Counted from the stretch's first letter, positions 7,893 to 16,437 are shown. The stretch is DNA of 64,000 nucleotides from Blastococcus sp. CT_GayMR19 (GCF_004570385.1 NZ_SPQL01000004.1:1-64000); one strand, 5' to 3'. A program made the numbers and translations. The notes: generated by a model not told the origin, from the sequence alone.

Positions 7893-8967
7893 AACTCCCG
7901 TCGAGCAGGCCGCGCAGCAGGCGGCCGACCGCCTCGGTCTCGATGAGGAAGCCGTCGTGGCCGTACGGCGACGCGATCACGTGCAGCGGGACGCCGAGGG
8001 CATCGGCGACCTGCCGCTGCTGCTCGATCGGGTACAGCCGGTCGGAGTCGACGCCGGCCACGACCGCGCGCGCCGTCACCGTGGCCAGCGCCGCCTCGAC
8101 GCCGCCCCGCCCGCGGCCGACGTCCCAGCTGTTCATCGCCTCGGTGAGCAGCACGTAGCTGCCGGCGTCGAACCGGCGGGCCAGCTTGTGGGCGTGGTGG
8201 TCGAGGTAGGAGGAGACGGCGTAGCGACCGTCGTCCTGGACGACGGTGCCGAACCGCTCGCCCAGCTCGAAGGCGCTCCGGTAGGTCAGGTGCGCGATCC
8301 GGCGGGCGATGCCGAGACCGTCGACCGGCGGGTCGGCGCGGTCGAAATCGCCACCGGCCCAGCGCGGATCGGCCCGGATCGCCGTCTGCTGCGTCGTCTG
8401 GGTGCCGATCTGGTCGGCGCTCGCGACGGCGCCGGAGGCCAGGAAGAACAGCGTCGCCACCCGGTCGGGCATCGCGACCGCCCACTCCAGCGCCCGCATG
8501 CCGCCCATCGAGCCGCCCACCACGCACGCCCAGCGCGAGATGCCGAGGGCGTCGGCGACAGCCGCCTCTACCCGGACCTGGTCACCGACGGTCACCTCCG
8601 GGAACCGCGAACCCCAGGGGCCGTCGTCCGGGGCGAGGGTCGACGGTCCCGTCGTCCCCTGGCAGCCGCCGAGCACGTTGGCGCAGACGACGAAGAAGCG
8701 GCCGGTGTCCAGGGGCGCGCCCGGCCCGATCAGCCCGTCCCACCATCCCGCCGTCGCGTGCCCGGGGCCGGCCGGGCCGACGACGTGGCTGTCCCCGGTG
8801 AGCGCGTGCTCCACCAGTACCGCGTTCGAGCCGTCGGCCGCGAGCGTTCCCCACGTCTCGTAGGCGACCCGGACCGACGGCAGGACCCCGCCGCGCTCGG
8901 GCCGGAAGGCGGGCAGGTCGAGGAAGACCCGGTTCCCGACCGGATCCCCCTCGACCCACCCGCCCAT
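7891..8967 (-). CDS. metX: Homoserine O-acetyltransferase
   Basis: Alpha/beta-hydrolase fold enzyme of 358 residues that makes O-acyl-L-homoserine for methionine synthesis. The nucleophile Ser153 lies in GGSMGGMRALEWA, the acid is in AGVDSDRLYP and the catalytic histidine is His337 in PYGHDGFL. The N-terminal ALTGDSH and GCQGTTGPS segments are the usual MetX oxyanion and substrate loops. The ATG at 8967 lies two bases after the metY stop, so both are translated from the same leftward mRNA under the SAM-IV riboswitch. Acetyl rather than succinyl donor is the norm in this lineage but cannot be proven from sequence. Confidence 0.95.
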   Translation of the reverse strand: MGGWVEGDPVGNRVFLDLPAFRPERGGVLPSVRVAYETWGTLAADGSNAVLVEHALTGDSHVVGPAGPGHATAGWWDGLIGPGAPLDTGRFFVVCANVLGGCQGTTGPSTLAPDDGPWGSRFPEVTVGDQVRVEAAVADALGISRWACVVGGSMGGMRALEWAVAMPDRVATLFFLASGAVASADQIGTQTTQQTAIRADPRWAGGDFDRADPPVDGLGIARRIAHLTYRSAFELGERFGTVVQDDGRYAVSSYLDHHAHKLARRFDAGSYVLLTEAMNSWDVGRGRGGVEAALATVTARAVVAGVDSDRLYPIEQQRQVADALGVPLHVIASPYGHDGFLIETEAVGRLLRGLLDGS

Positions 8968-8969
8968 CG

Positions 8970-10262
8970 TCAGGCGCTCTTGGCGGCGCGGAAGCCCGCC
9001 TCCAGGTCCGCCAGGATGTCCTCGATCCCCTCGAGCCCGACCGCGAGGCGCACCAGACCGGGCGTGACGCCGGTGGTGAGCTGCTCCTCCGGCGTCAGCT
9101 GCGAGTGGGTGGTCGAGGCCGGGTGGATCACCAGGCTGCGCACGTCGCCGATGTTGGCCACGTGGCTGTGCAGCTCCAGCGCCTCGACGAACTTCTGGCC
9201 GGCCTCCTTGCCGCCGTGCAGCTCGAAGGTGAGCACGGCCCCCGCGCCCTTGGGCGCGTACTTCTGCTGCGCCGCGTGCCAGGGGGACGAGGCCAGGCCC
9301 GGGTAGTTCACCCGGTCCACCTCGTCGTGGGCCTCCAGCCACTCCGCCACCCGCTGGGCGTTGGCCACGTGCCGCTCCAGCCGCAGCGACAGCGTCTCGA
9401 TGCCCTGGACGACGAGGAAGGCGTTGAACGGGGAGATCGCCGGCCCGAGGTCGCGGAGCAGCTGCACCCGGGCCTTCAGCGCGTAGGCCGGCGCACCGAG
9501 GTCGGCGTAGACCACGCCGTTGTAGGTCGGGTCGGGCGTGGTGAAGCCCGGGAACTTGCCGCTGCGCCAGTCGAAGCCGCCGCCGTCCACGATCAGACCG
9601 GCGATCGCCGTCCCGTGCCCGCCGAGGTACTTGGTCGCCGAGTGCACGACGACGTCGGCGCCGAACTCGAAAGGCCGGATCAGGTACGGCGTGGCGATGG
9701 TGTTGTCGACGATCAGCGGGACGCCGTTGCGGTGGGCCGCCCCGGCCACGGCCTCGATGTCGAGGACGTCGCCCTTCGGGTTGCCGATCGTCTCGGCGAA
9801 GAAGGCCTTGGTGTTGTCCTGCACCAGCGACTGCCAGTTCTCCGGGTCGTCGGGGTTCTCGACGAAGGAGACCGTGATGCCGAGCTTGGGCAGCGAGTGG
9901 TGCAGCAGGTTGTAGGTGCCGCCGTACAGCGAGGCCGAGGCGACGACGTGGTCACCGGCCTCGGCGATGTTCAGCAGCGCCAGCGTCGTCGCGGACTGGC
10001 CGCTGGACACCGCCAGCGCCGCGACGCCGCCCTCCAGGGACGCCACGCGCTGCTCGAGCGCGTCCTGGGTCGGGTTCATGATCCGCGTGTAGATGTTGCC
10101 CATCTCCGCCAGGGCGAACAGGTCGGCGGCGTGCTTGCTGTCGCGGAACTGGTAGGCGGTCGTGGCGTAGATCGGCAGCGCGCGGGCGCCGGTGGTGGGG
10201 TCGGGGCTCGTGCCGGCGTGGATCTGCCGGGTCTCGAAGCTCCATGCTGCGGGGTCGGTCAT
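8970..10262 (-). CDS. metY: O-acetylhomoserine sulfhydrylase (aminocarboxypropyltransferase)
   Basis: PLP enzyme of 430 residues of the Cys/Met metabolism family that converts O-acetylhomoserine and sulfide to homocysteine. The PLP lysine is Lys211 in HSATKYLGGHG; other family blocks are IYATTAYQF, NPTQDALEQRVA, SGQSATTLAL and the C-terminal HPASTTHSQL. ATG 10262 is preferred to an upstream GTG because GGAGAC precedes it. It is the first gene of a two-gene methionine operon with metX and lies directly downstream of a SAM-IV-type riboswitch, which explains its regulation by S-adenosylmethionine. Confidence 0.95.
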   Translation of the reverse strand: MTDPAAWSFETRQIHAGTSPDPTTGARALPIYATTAYQFRDSKHAADLFALAEMGNIYTRIMNPTQDALEQRVASLEGGVAALAVSSGQSATTLALLNIAEAGDHVVASASLYGGTYNLLHHSLPKLGITVSFVENPDDPENWQSLVQDNTKAFFAETIGNPKGDVLDIEAVAGAAHRNGVPLIVDNTIATPYLIRPFEFGADVVVHSATKYLGGHGTAIAGLIVDGGGFDWRSGKFPGFTTPDPTYNGVVYADLGAPAYALKARVQLLRDLGPAISPFNAFLVVQGIETLSLRLERHVANAQRVAEWLEAHDEVDRVNYPGLASSPWHAAQQKYAPKGAGAVLTFELHGGKEAGQKFVEALELHSHVANIGDVRSLVIHPASTTHSQLTPEEQLTTGVTPGLVRLAVGLEGIEDILADLEAGFRAAKSA

Positions 10263-10320
10263 GCGCCGTCTCCTCTTCACTCGCGGAGACCTACGGCGCG
10301 CAGGAACTCCGTCCTTGCCC

Positions 10321-10338
10321 CCACGGCGGGCGCCGTGG
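10321..10338 (-). promoter_or_regulatory. Hairpin between riboswitch and metY
   Basis: A perfect 7-bp stem, CCACGGC with GCCGTGG around a GGGC loop, lies just 3' of the SAM-IV aptamer and about 58 bases before the metY ATG. It could be an expression-platform stem (terminator or anti-terminator); no U-run follows, so control at translation or Rho-type termination is also possible. Confidence 0.45.
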
Positions 10339-10339
10339 G

Positions 10340-10430
10340 AGCCGGCTCTTCCCCTGGAGCACCTCAGACGGAGTAGAGGTTGCCGGGCAGCCAGCCAGGT
10401 GCTTCGCGCTGCCTCTCAGGAGCCAGTCGG
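10340..10430 (-). ncRNA. SAM-IV riboswitch of the metYX operon
   Basis: On the minus strand the leader shows the SAM-I/SAM-IV core. GGCTCCTGAGAGGCAGC is followed by a GCACCTGGCTGG/CTGC arm, the invariant CGGCAACCTC at 10376-10385, then GGTGCTCCAGGGGAAGAGCC. A closing stem pairs GGCTC at the 5' side with GAGCC at 10343-10347. The order, the CGGCAACC block and the GGTGCTCC pseudoknot-like segment match the actinomycete SAM-IV class. It binds S-adenosylmethionine and represses the methionine genes. Assignment is by eye, not by covariance model. Confidence 0.85.
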
Positions 10431-10468
10431 GATTCTAGGACGCAACCCGCCCGGTCGTCACACGCAGG

Positions 10469-10909
10469 TCAGCCGGTCGGCGTGCTGGTGGGGACGGGGA
10501 GCGACGTCGTCGGCTCCGTGGTGGGCGACGGGAAGCGGGTGCTCGTCTCCGGCGGGGTGGTCACCGCGGAGCTCGACGTCGTCGCGCCCTCGGACGTGGT
10601 CGGCGCCTCGGACGTCGTCGTCGGCACCGGTTCGGTCGTCGGCTCGGGGACCGTCGGTGCCGCCGTCGTGGGCGCGCTCGGCTGCTCGACGACGGCGCCG
10701 GTCCCGGTCCCGGTCGTGGCAGGGGCGACGGGGTCCGGGCGGATGTTCAGCCAGAGGGCGCCGACCGCCAGGAACAGCAGCGACAGGATGACCGTGGACG
10801 TCCGGGCCCGCCCCAGGTGGTGCGGGATCGCGTCCCAGCGGGAGCGCGGCGGGGTTGCGGGGCTGACCGTGGCGGTGACCTGCGGCTGCTCGGCGGTGGG
10901 CTCGGTCAT
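10469..10909 (-). CDS. Membrane-anchored Thr/Pro/Ser-rich protein, unknown function
   Basis: Protein of 146 residues with no recognised domain. A short polar N-terminus is followed by one hydrophobic helix (STVILSLLFLAVGALWL, about residues 38-54) and a long, low-complexity tail of Thr, Ser, Pro and Glu that should be disordered and outside the cell, judging from the basic residues before the helix. It overlaps the mscS stop by four bases (ATGA), so the two are cotranslated. It could be a wall-spanning stalk or simply an anchor; nothing points to an enzyme. Confidence 0.75.
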   Translation of the reverse strand: MTEPTAEQPQVTATVSPATPPRSRWDAIPHHLGRARTSTVILSLLFLAVGALWLNIRPDPVAPATTGTGTGAVVEQPSAPTTAAPTVPEPTTEPVPTTTSEAPTTSEGATTSSSAVTTPPETSTRFPSPTTEPTTSLPVPTSTPTG

Positions 10910-11799
10910 CGGTTCCCTCCGTGCGCGACCTCGCCGCTGGCGACGCCGTCGACGGCCGTCGGGGGCGGCACGTTGATGCCCTCGGAGCGGAACGCCAGCA
11001 CGACCCGGGCCCGGAGGTCACGGCCGACCTCGAACTGCTTGCCCGGCAGCGTGCGGGCCACCATGCGCACGTTCACCTGCTCGAGGTCGAGGCTCTCCAC
11101 GCCCATGACGCTGGGCGGGTCGAGCAGCAGCGGCCGCAGGTCCGGGTCGCGGAACGCGTCCCGGCCGACGTCGCGGAGGATGTCGTTGACCAGGTTGACG
11201 TCCACGCTGGTCGGGATCGGCACGTCGACGACGGCCCGGGCCCAGTCGCGGGACAGGTTCACCACCTTGGAGATGGCCCCGTTGGGGATGGTGACCACCT
11301 CCCCGTTGGACGACCGCATCCGCGTGACCCGCAGTGTCACGTCCTCGACCGTCCCGCTGGCGGGCTCGGGTGCCCCGGTGACGCTGATCGAGACGACGTC
11401 GCCGAACCCGTACTGCCGCTCGGTGATGATGAAGAACCCGGCCAGCACGTCGCCGACGATCCGCTGCGCGCCGAAGCCGAGGCCGACGCCGAGGACCGTC
11501 GCCGGCGCCACCAGGCCGGTCACCGGGACGCCGAGCCGGTCGAGGACGAAGAACACCGAGATCGAGTAGATGAGCACGATCGCGGCCCAGGTGAGCACCT
11601 GGGTGAGCGAGTGCCGGTGCTTGGCCGCCTCGGAGCGCACCAGCACGTCGCCGCCGGTGAAGCGGTTGTCGATGCGGTCGGTGATGCGCCGGCCCACCCA
11701 GGCCACGAAGCGCGCCAGCAGGATGGAGCCCAGGACGATGAGGACGACCTCCAGCCCTCGGCTGGACAGCCAGTCCACCAGTTCTCGCATCGGGCTCAT
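10906..11799 (-). CDS. Small-conductance mechanosensitive channel (MscS family)
   Basis: Channel of 297 residues that would release solutes on hypo-osmotic shock. There are three hydrophobic segments (about residues 15-32, 68-88 and 93-120). The third carries the Ala/Gly-packed pore helix ATVLGVGLGFGAQRIVGDVLAGFFII, shown here only in part: GVGLGFGAQRIVGDVLAG. It is followed by the beta domain with VEDVTLRVTRMR and the IPNG turn, then the alpha/beta C-terminal domain. The last four bases overlap the downstream gene for a Thr-rich single-pass protein, an unusual partner. Confidence 0.9.
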   Translation of the reverse strand: MSPMRELVDWLSSRGLEVVLIVLGSILLARFVAWVGRRITDRIDNRFTGGDVLVRSEAAKHRHSLTQVLTWAAIVLIYSISVFFVLDRLGVPVTGLVAPATVLGVGLGFGAQRIVGDVLAGFFIITERQYGFGDVVSISVTGAPEPASGTVEDVTLRVTRMRSSNGEVVTIPNGAISKVVNLSRDWARAVVDVPIPTSVDVNLVNDILRDVGRDAFRDPDLRPLLLDPPSVMGVESLDLEQVNVRMVARTLPGKQFEVGRDLRARVVLAFRSEGINVPPPTAVDGVASGEVAHGGNR

Positions 11800-11886
11800 G
11801 TCACCTGTCTTCCGGTTGCCGGGGCGCTGCGGACGTTCGTCCCACCATGCTGGCTCGGCGGCGGGATGCCAAACCAGCAGGTCGGC

Positions 11887-12681
11887 TCAGCGGGGTTCGA
11901 CGAACAGCGCCTGGGCGGAGCGGCCCACGGGTCCCTCGGCGTCGAAGAGGACGGCGAAGCACTGGCCGGCGCCGGTGTCGCCGAGGACCGTGGTCGCGTC
12001 CATGCCCAGCCAGTCGCCGCGGGGCGGCCGGTGCAGGGCGACGGTGAGGTCGACGTTGGCGAACGTCGCGCGGGTCCAGTCGAGCGCTGCGGAGATCCCG
12101 CTGGCCGCGTCGGTCATGACCAGCAGGTGCTCCAGCGCGGTGATCGGCTCGCCCTCGACCAGCTCGCAGCGGGGGCTGGTCCAGGCCGTCGCCGGGCCCG
12201 GGGAGTTGAAGCTGCCGGCGGCGAACCGCCAGTCGAGCGCCCGGTGGTAGGCGACGTCGGTGGCGAAGAACCCGGCGTCCTCCTGCCGGCTCTCCTCCGG
12301 CCCCGCCGGTGCCGGGTGCGCCGCCACAGCGGGCGGGGGGACGACGCCGTCCTCCCGGACCCGCATGCGCCACGCCGTCAGCCGCATCAGCGGCCGCTCG
12401 TCGGCGCCGGACAGGACGGCCTCCACCAGCTCGATGCGCCGGCCGGGCCGGACGACGGACGCCCGCACGGTGACCGGTCCGACCGGCACAGGGCCGAGGA
12501 TGTCGTAGGCCAGCCGGACGGCCTGCCCGCCCTCGATGCCCCCGGTCCGCTCCACCTCCCGGGCCAGCAGCGCGGCCGGTGGCCCCGCATGCTGCAAGCC
12601 GGGATCCCAGGGGCCGATGGTCAGGGCGGTCGCCTCGTAGCCGTCGTCGGTGGGCACGTACAGGGCCCGGGGCAGATCCAT
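11887..12681 (-). CDS. TesB-like acyl-CoA thioesterase family protein
   Basis: Double-hotdog protein of 264 residues. The N-terminal hotdog contains the family stretch GPWDPGLQHAGPPAALLARE and VRLAYDILGPVPVGPVTV. The C-terminal hotdog has WTSPRCELVEGEPITALEHL, the central Asp in VMTDAASG, and VALHRPPRGDWLGMDATT. This is the layout of actinobacterial thioesterase-family proteins that hydrolyse acyl-CoA; substrate length is unknown. The ATG at 12681 has no clear ribosome site, which suggests a very short leader. The membrane-protein gene at 12704-13105 lies 22 bases upstream on the same strand. Confidence 0.85.
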   Translation of the reverse strand: MDLPRALYVPTDDGYEATALTIGPWDPGLQHAGPPAALLAREVERTGGIEGGQAVRLAYDILGPVPVGPVTVRASVVRPGRRIELVEAVLSGADERPLMRLTAWRMRVREDGVVPPPAVAAHPAPAGPEESRQEDAGFFATDVAYHRALDWRFAAGSFNSPGPATAWTSPRCELVEGEPITALEHLLVMTDAASGISAALDWTRATFANVDLTVALHRPPRGDWLGMDATTVLGDTGAGQCFAVLFDAEGPVGRSAQALFVEPR

Positions 12682-12703
12682 GCCCCGCAGTCTGTCGTCC
12701 GGG

Positions 12704-13105
12704 TCAGGGCTCCGATCGCCGGGTCTGCCAGACGGCCCACGCGGTCCAGGCGGCCGCAGCCACGGCGATGAGCACCCAGAGCCAGCGGAGCCCGGCATCC
12801 GTCGACAGCAGCAGGAGGACGGCGACCACCAGCACCGCCCCGGCCAGCGGCACCGACCGCGAGAGCGTCTCGAGCGTGCCGGGGCCGGGGACGGCGACGA
12901 AGACCACGAGCGCGGTGACGAAGAGGAACGCGCACAGGGCGGCGAGGACCGCGGACGTGGCGCCGTACTCGTCGGGCAGCAGGAGCGCGGCCAGGCCCAG
13001 GACGAGGGCCCCCGCACCGAGCCCGAGCAGGGTCTTCCGGCGACGGCCGGACCACGGCACCCGGTTCTCCACCGTCTCGCTGTGCCCCGGCGCCGCGTGG
13101 TCCAC
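12704..13105 (-). CDS. Small multi-pass membrane protein, unknown function
   Basis: Predicted protein of 133 residues starting at GTG 13105, with about four hydrophobic helices (residues about 25-43, 50-72, 84-100 and 106-124) and an Arg-rich cytoplasmic N-terminus (SGRRRKTLLG). I recognise no family. It lies 22 bases upstream of the thioesterase gene on the same strand and may share its mRNA. Codon use is typical for the region, so it is likely real, although length and start are uncertain. Confidence 0.65.
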   Translation of the reverse strand: MDHAAPGHSETVENRVPWSGRRRKTLLGLGAGALVLGLAALLLPDEYGATSAVLAALCAFLFVTALVVFVAVPGPGTLETLSRSVPLAGAVLVVAVLLLLSTDAGLRWLWVLIAVAAAAWTAWAVWQTRRSEP

Positions 13106-13150
13106 GCCCGGCGCGGCGTGGCGGGCCCGCTCGTCAGGGCGGAGGGATCG

Positions 13151-14542
13151 CTACAGCTTCGCCCAGGTGTCCGTGAGCACGTCGCGGAGGATCTGCTCCA
13201 TCTCGTCGAACTCGGCCTGCCCGCAGATCAGCGGGGGCGCGAGGTGGATCACCGAGTCGCCCCGGTCGTCCGGCCGGCAGTAGAGGCCGGCCTCGAACAG
13301 CGCACCGGCGAGACGGCCCCGCAGCAGGCGCTCGCGCTCCGCGGCGTCGAAGGTCTCCTTGGTGGCCTTGTCCTTGACCAGCTCGAGCGCGAGGAAGTAG
13401 CCGTCGCCGCGGACGTCGCCGACGATGGGCAGGTCCAGCAGCCGCTCGAGGGTCGACCGGAACGCGCCCTCGGTCTCCAGGACGTGCTGGTTGAGGCCCT
13501 CCTCCTCGAACAGGTCCAGGTTGGCCAGGGCGACGGCGGAGCTCACCGGGTGGCCGCCGAACGTGTAGCCGTGCGCGAAGCTCGTCGTCCCCCGGAGGAA
13601 CGGCTCCATCACGCGGTCGGAGGCGATCATCGCGCCCATCGGCGAGTAGCCCGACGTCACGCCCTTGGCGCAGGTGATCAGGTCGGGCACGTAGCCGAAC
13701 TTCTCGCAGCCGAACGTCGTCCCCAGCCGGCCGAAGGCGCAGATGACCTCGTCGCTGACCAGCAGGACGTCGTGCCGGTCGCAGATCTCCCGCACGCGGT
13801 CGAAGTAGCCGGGCGGCGGCGGGAAGCAGCCGCCGGCGTTCTGCACCGGCTCGAGGAAGACGGCGGCCACCGTGTCCGGACCCTCGACGAGGATCTGCTG
13901 CTCGATCTGGTCGGCCGCCCACCGGCCGAAGGCCTTCGGGTCGTCTGCGAAGACCGGCGCGCGGTAGAGGTTGGTGTTGGGCACCCGGAACGTGCCGGGG
14001 ACCAGCGGCTCGAAGGCCTGCTTGAGCACCGGGACCCCGGTGATGGCCAGGGCCCCCTGGGTCGTGCCGTGGTAGGAGACCGCCCGGCTGATGACCTTGG
14101 TCTTCAGCGGCTTGCCCACCAGCTTGAAGTACTGCTTGGCCACCTTCCACGCGGTCTCGACGGCCTCGCTGCCGCCGGTGGTGAAGAAGACCCGGTTGAG
14201 GTCGCCCGGTGCGGCGGCCGCCAGCCGCTGGGACAGCTCGATGGCCGCGGGGTGCGCGTAGGACCACAGCGGGAAGAAGGCCAGCTGCTCGGCCTGGCGG
14301 GCGGCGGCCTCGGCCAGCACGCGGCGTCCGTGCCCGACCTGGACGACGAACAGTCCGGCCAGCCCGTCGAGGTAGCTCCGGCCGCGGTCGTCGTAGATGC
14401 GGGCGCCCTCCCCGCGGACGATGACCGGCGGGGGGTTCTCGGTGTAGTTCCCCATCCGGGCGAAGTGCAGCCAGAGGTTCCTGGTTGCGTCCGCGCCCGT
14501 CGGGGCGGCGTGCGCGTTGACGTCCTGCTCGGTCGTGCTCAT
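13151..14542 (-). CDS. Class III aminotransferase (omega-amino acid/polyamine type)
   Basis: PLP-dependent fold-type I enzyme of 463 residues. The Schiff-base lysine is Lys293 in TCAKGVTSGY; the phosphate-binding turn is TTGGSEAVETAWK, the PLP Asp lies in LLVSDEVICAFGR and the small-domain block in HGYTFGGHPVSSAVAL. The pattern fits omega-amino acid:pyruvate or putrescine/beta-alanine aminotransferases; the exact amine donor is not deducible. A perfect palindrome 17 bases upstream is a good operator candidate, and an EamA exporter is divergently transcribed from the same gap, suggesting joint control of amine or amino acid catabolism and efflux. Confidence 0.9.
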   Translation of the reverse strand: MSTTEQDVNAHAAPTGADATRNLWLHFARMGNYTENPPPVIVRGEGARIYDDRGRSYLDGLAGLFVVQVGHGRRVLAEAAARQAEQLAFFPLWSYAHPAAIELSQRLAAAAPGDLNRVFFTTGGSEAVETAWKVAKQYFKLVGKPLKTKVISRAVSYHGTTQGALAITGVPVLKQAFEPLVPGTFRVPNTNLYRAPVFADDPKAFGRWAADQIEQQILVEGPDTVAAVFLEPVQNAGGCFPPPPGYFDRVREICDRHDVLLVSDEVICAFGRLGTTFGCEKFGYVPDLITCAKGVTSGYSPMGAMIASDRVMEPFLRGTTSFAHGYTFGGHPVSSAVALANLDLFEEEGLNQHVLETEGAFRSTLERLLDLPIVGDVRGDGYFLALELVKDKATKETFDAAERERLLRGRLAGALFEAGLYCRPDDRGDSVIHLAPPLICGQAEFDEMEQILRDVLTDTWAKL

Positions 14543-14558
14543 CCACCGATCCCGCCGT

Positions 14559-14584
14559 CTCTTCTGTTCCCGGGAACAGAAGAG
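14559..14584. promoter_or_regulatory. Perfect 26-bp palindrome in the divergent aminotransferase/exporter gap
   Basis: Half-site CTCTTCTGTTCCC is followed immediately by its exact reverse complement, centred on CCCGGG. It starts 17 bases before the aminotransferase ATG and lies 123 bases before the exporter start. Position and symmetry suggest a dimeric repressor operator. A transcribed hairpin is an alternative, but there is no loop, which argues for DNA recognition. Confidence 0.6.
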
Positions 14585-14694
14585 TAGTGATCCGGATCCC
14601 CGGCTGACGAGGTCGCTGTCGAGCGGGGGAGCAGGCCGGCGGACGGCGTATCCGCTCGCGCCGACCGGTAGGTGGCTCGACGCGGGACGGGGAC

Positions 14695-14700
14695 TACATT
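14695..14700 (+). promoter_or_regulatory. Leaderless -10 box of the EamA exporter
   Basis: TACATT ends six bases before the GTG at 14707, with no ribosome-binding sequence in between, which is the usual layout of leaderless actinobacterial genes. Confidence 0.5.
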
Positions 14701-14706
14701 GCCGAT

Positions 14707-15681
14707 GTGCCCCGCGTCGCCCACCCCCCGCTCGGCTACGCCCTCACCCTGGCGGCGGCCGCCTTCTTCGCGGTCAACGGCACGGTCTCCACGCTGGTGC
14801 TGCAGGCCGGTATCGACGGCATGGGCCCGATCCGGCTGACCGCGCTGCGCTGCACCGGGGCCGCGCTGGTCCTGGTCCTGGTCCTGGCCGTGATGGCCCC
14901 GGGCAGGCTGCGGATCACCTGGCGCGAGGTCCCGTTCCTCGCCGTCTTCGGCGTGGTCGGCGTGGCGCTGACCCAGTTCCTCTACTACGTGGCGATCGGG
15001 CGCATGCCGGTCGGCATCGCGCTGGTCTTCGAGATGACCGCCCCGGTGTTCATCGCCCTCTACGTGTGGCTGGTGCGGCACGAGAAGGTGCGCAGCCGGC
15101 TCTGGGCGGCGCTGCTGCTGTCGCTGTCGGGGCTGGTGCTGGTGGCCGAGGTCTGGCAGGGCGGCGGCTCGCTCGACGCGGTCGGGGTCGTGGCGGCGCT
15201 GCTGGCGGCGCTCTGCCTGGCCTCGTACTACCTGCTCGGCGAGCGGGGCTCGGTCACCCGCGACCCGGTCACGCTCACCTGCTGGAGCTTCGTGGCGGCG
15301 GCGGTGTTCTGGTCGGTCGTGGCGCCCTGGTGGGAGTTCGACGCAGGGCTGCTGGCCGAGGGGGTGCCGATCTCGGTCGGGTCGGTCGAGCTGCCGCTCG
15401 GCGTCCTGGTCGGCTGGATCGTCGTCCTCGGGGCGATCGTGCCGTTCTGGCTGTCGATCGCCGCGCTGTCGCACCTCGCGCCGACCACCGCCGGCCTCGT
15501 CGCGACCGTGGAGCCCGTGTTCGCCTCGATCGTCGCCTGGCTCTGGCTCGAGCAGGTGCTCAGCGGGTGGCAGGTCGCGGGTGGGCTCGTCGTCCTCACC
15601 GGCATCGTCCTGGCGCAGACGGCGCGCGCCACCCCGGTGCCCACCCCGCTCCCGGAGACCCCCGCCGCCCTGTCCAGCTAG
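14707..15681 (+). CDS. EamA-family (RhtA-like) metabolite exporter
   Basis: Inner-membrane transporter of 324 residues with two five-helix EamA repeats, residues about 8-140 and 155-290. The sequence shows ten hydrophobic helices, including FFAVNGTVSTLVL near the start and TAGLVATVEPVFASIVAW in repeat two, a conserved EamA helix. Homologues export amino acids such as threonine/homoserine or other metabolites. GTG 14707 follows a -10 box directly. It is divergent from the aminotransferase and convergent with the nitroreductase gene. Confidence 0.88.
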   Translation: MPRVAHPPLGYALTLAAAAFFAVNGTVSTLVLQAGIDGMGPIRLTALRCTGAALVLVLVLAVMAPGRLRITWREVPFLAVFGVVGVALTQFLYYVAIGRMPVGIALVFEMTAPVFIALYVWLVRHEKVRSRLWAALLLSLSGLVLVAEVWQGGGSLDAVGVVAALLAALCLASYYLLGERGSVTRDPVTLTCWSFVAAAVFWSVVAPWWEFDAGLLAEGVPISVGSVELPLGVLVGWIVVLGAIVPFWLSIAALSHLAPTTAGLVATVEPVFASIVAWLWLEQVLSGWQVAGGLVVLTGIVLAQTARATPVPTPLPETPAALSS

Positions 15682-15704
15682 GGCCAGAAGCACGCTTGTG
15701 GCCC
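15681..15704. terminator. Hairpin between convergent genes
   Basis: GGGCCAGAAGC pairs with GCTTGTGGCCC with one mismatch and a two-base apex, starting at the last base of the exporter stop codon. It sits between two convergent genes, where a bidirectional terminator would be useful; there is no T-run. Confidence 0.5.
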
Positions 15705-15723
15705 CTGGGGCCGCTCGTGGCGG

Positions 15724-16437
15724 CTACTTCTTGAGGCGGCGGCTCCCGCCGTGCCAGTCCTCCTGCCGGCCCGTCTCGCCCGGCCGGACACCGAACGCCG
15801 GCAGCTGGGGACGCTCGCGCATGCTCCGCTTGAGCTCGGCGAACCCGGGGAACGAGGCCAGCGCGACGACGTGCTCCCAGAGCTCGACCGACTCCTCCTT
15901 GCTGGGCAGCCGGCTGATCACGGGGCCGAAGAAGGCGATGCCGCCGTCGGCGGGCCGGAAGTGCAGGATCGGCGTCCCGACGTCCTTGCCGGTCAGGGCC
16001 AGCGCCTCCTCGGTCTCGGCGCGGATCTGCGCGTCGGCGCTCTCGTCGTCGAGCGCGTCGGCCAGGTCGGAGGGCAGGCCGATCTCGGCGAGGATCGGCT
16101 CGACGAACTCCCGCGTGCCGCGGTCGGCCCGCCCGGGCGGCTCGTCGACCTCGAAGATGTAGCGGCCGAGCGCCTCGTACAGCCGACCGACCGCCTCGTC
16201 GCCGCGCATGTCCCGCACGCGGGCGGCGACCCGGAGCAGCCGGAGCCCCGCGGTGTGCCCCGCCTCGTAGTCGGCCGGGAAGTGGGCGCCGTAGTCGACG
16301 TCGGCGTTCACGAGGCGCAGCGAGATGAAGCGCCACTCGACGTCGTAGTCCCGCTGCTCGGCGACCTGCCGGACCCACTTGCTGGTCATCCAGGCGAAGG
16401 GACAGACCGGGTCGAAGTAGAAGTGCAGGTCGGCCAT
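15724..16437 (-). CDS. Mycothiol-dependent nitroreductase-like DsbA-fold protein
   Basis: Thioredoxin-fold protein of 237 residues resembling mycobacterial Rv2466c. The redox motif YFDPVCPFAW (residues about 7-16) has a single-Cys CPFA active site; the helical insertion follows, and the cis-Pro loop is GTPILHF near residue 155. Rv2466c uses mycothiol to reduce nitro compounds; the same activity here is inference. TAGCGT at 16445-16450 on the minus strand lies seven bases before the ATG, so the gene is probably leaderless. The glutathione peroxidase and DUF2237 genes lie upstream on the same strand, suggesting an oxidative-stress cluster. Confidence 0.85.
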   Translation of the reverse strand: MADLHFYFDPVCPFAWMTSKWVRQVAEQRDYDVEWRFISLRLVNADVDYGAHFPADYEAGHTAGLRLLRVAARVRDMRGDEAVGRLYEALGRYIFEVDEPPGRADRGTREFVEPILAEIGLPSDLADALDDESADAQIRAETEEALALTGKDVGTPILHFRPADGGIAFFGPVISRLPSKEESVELWEHVVALASFPGFAELKRSMRERPQLPAFGVRPGETGRQEDWHGGSRRLKK

